From Rhea pennata (taxonomy: Eukaryota; Chordata; Aves; Rheiformes; Rheidae): a stretch of 64,000 bases of DNA. The stretch lies in contig NC_084702.1 in the NCBI RefSeq assembly GCF_028389875.1, positions 55,958,053-56,022,052 on the forward strand, in the 5' to 3' direction. Both the position numbers and the translations under genes were made by a program. Positions 62,320 to 64,000 of this stretch are shown here, piece by piece (within the stretch, counting starts at the first letter, position 1; each line of letters begins with the position of its first letter). The notes beneath the pieces were generated by a model that was not told the DNA's origin, ran no database searches, and worked only from the letters and a program-made list of their open reading frames with translations.

Positions 62320-64000
62320 CTAGATCATAAGAAACATAATCAGTTCAAAATTCAGAAGACATGAGAGTTGCATTTAAGTTTAACAACAAAAAAGAAGTCC
62401 AGCTATTGAGTATATAACTGATTGAAGGAGACATTTCTCCACTGACCTCAAGTCTTTTCACCAACATTCTTAGATTACGGTTCATCTGAAAACCCTACAT
62501 GTTTTTCTAAAAAAAAAAGATATTCCTAATCTCTACGGGTAACTTAGGGATCGTTATATTAACGAGCAGAAAAAAATTTCCAGAAACTGAGGACTGAAGA
62601 ACAAAGTCAATATAATTTGCCCTCAGATTTATGTTTTAATTACACATCATCTCTTGTGTTAACATGCTTACATTTATGTCACACTGTAAACATTTTAATT
62701 GTGTAATTAGACTTCCTTGATAATATTACAGTGCCTCAGGCAGATTTCAGGCATGTGCATGACATGACAGAACGAAATCCTGAGGATGTCTTTATTGAGA
62801 ATTCTTGGAAAGAGTATTTAACACTAAAACAGCAGGCAGAGCTGCATCAACCACTACTAAAACTCAAAACTAATACGCCATAAAATGCCGACTTAAACAA
62901 GTTTACAGCTTTGACTATATTGTAAGACAGACTATGGTCTCACAGAATTTAAAAGGAATTTTCAAATTAAAAGTGCTTTACAACTGGGAGAACTAGAAGT
63001 TTTTGTAGTTAGTATTGACACTAGCTCTCCAAGGTTTAACTTTCAATTCCTCTGACTAAAGTTTTCAGGGTTTTTAAATACTCTGCCTGCTATTCTTTAG
63101 TCTCACAATGTTTGACTGAAAATCATTTTCCACAAAAGTTTGAGTTACAGTACATAATTCAAGCACAGTTTCCACCCCCTTACTTGTTTAGCTTTGCAGT
63201 ATTCAGTCTTGTAAAGAACAAAACTAAGTAGGCAGTTGCTTACAGAAGTTTTTTTTTTTTTTTTAAAAAAAGAAAGAAACCACATATAACACTACTCAAA
63301 GATTTTTAGAAACCATTTATACCCTTTAGAAGTTTTTTTTAATTTTAGCTACACAACTGAGGCAGATGTTGCGCATTAGGTACCAAATTTGGAGACTAAA
63401 AGGTGAAAATGGACCAGGATGAGGAAAAGAGATGCAAGAAAGGGAATGTAGTATTTCTTCCACAGTCATGGAGCTCTAGAAGAGGAAGAGAAATATGAAG
63501 GTAGACAGGAAATACTAATGGTAGGATGAAAAATATAAAGGAAACCTGGGGATCAATGTAAGGAATTGAGGGAGGAAGAAAGGCATAAGGGAAAACAGAT
63601 ATTGAAACAACGGGGAAGAGAAACAGAAAACACACCATACAATGCAGGCAACTATCTGCAGAGACAGCAAACTTCAAGTTTTCCATCTAGAAATAAAAAC
63701 TTCTCCACTCCCTCATTTCAGACACTACAGAACTCCCTTTTCAGAGGGCAGACCTCAGGCAGTCTTTAAACAGACTGTTCTGCTACCACTTGAGCATAGG
63801 TCTGCTTTGGATAGGCTAAAATCTCTCATGCCTCCAATTCTTTCTTTCCCTACAGACACTAATATACTGTTTTGGGGCTCACAGCAGAATAAAAAAGAAA
63901 TATGTAAGAACAAGAACATATATAGGTGAAAGTGTTCCACAGAGTACTTAAAAATCTGAAAATGTACCAGGATATCCCTAGAACATGGATTAACTTAAAA
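62320..64000 (-). other. CERT1: CERT1 intron upstream of the FFAT exon
   Basis: No further CERT1 exon found before the right edge. Frames at 63396-63686, 63566-63929 and 63755-63940 are Phe/Leu/Ser-rich shadows of a purine-rich stretch at about 63410-63640. Confidence 0.55.

Noticed and set aside
62320-64000. Further upstream CERT1 exons
   Set aside because: I searched for the segment preceding the FFAT exon and did not see it; it should lie beyond the right edge.

Overview
The window is vertebrate nuclear DNA, most likely from a bird or another sauropsid. The evidence is one degraded CR1-type LINE at about 8.66-10.05 kb with no mammalian SINEs or L1, short introns, CpG islands at gene starts, and the gene order ANKRD31 (minus) - HMGCR (plus) - CERT1 (minus). 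The same order is known on human chromosome 5q13, and I recall the orthologous block as lying on the chicken Z chromosome. I could not identify the species.

Layout. (1) 1-14.4 kb holds the 5' part of ANKRD31 on the minus strand. I reconstructed seven coding exons by splice phase, none of them obvious as a long open frame. The CR1 fragment lies in intron 3. Exon 7 changes reading frame, with the break confined to about 23 bp. (2) 14.05-14.76 kb is the CpG-island promoter of ANKRD31, which may also fire on the plus strand. (3) 16.2-17.4 kb is the CpG-island promoter of HMGCR, with three CCAAT boxes, a GC box and a degenerate sterol-element-like octamer. (4) 20.3-33.9 kb is the complete HMGCR coding region: 19 coding exons that join in phase to an 882-residue protein, followed by a 3' UTR to about 35.65 kb. 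(5) 40.84-42.07 kb is MED18, complete in two coding exons (208 residues), with its own CpG island. (6) 50.4-62.3 kb holds the last nine coding exons of CERT1 (FFAT motif, the alternative 26-residue GPBP/CERTL exon, START domain); the 5' half lies beyond the right edge.

Functionally, HMGCR (rate-limiting sterol synthesis, ER membrane) and CERT1 (ceramide transfer at ER-Golgi contacts, tethered to VAP through FFAT) are both lipid genes that act at the ER. They are neighbours but not an operon. MED18 (Mediator head) and ANKRD31 (meiotic break formation) are unrelated to them. I found no CRISPR array, rRNA, tRNA, viral insertion or new multigene system. The best leads are the ANKRD31 frame breaks, the last HMGCR intron (GC donor plus a TTTA-repeat acceptor beside the AMPK serine codon), an intron-bearing MED18 between HMGCR and CERT1 with a tandem CRE/UPRE-like promoter motif, and the possible divergent transcript from the ANKRD31 island. 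Homology calls rest on my own recall of the families; no database was searched.
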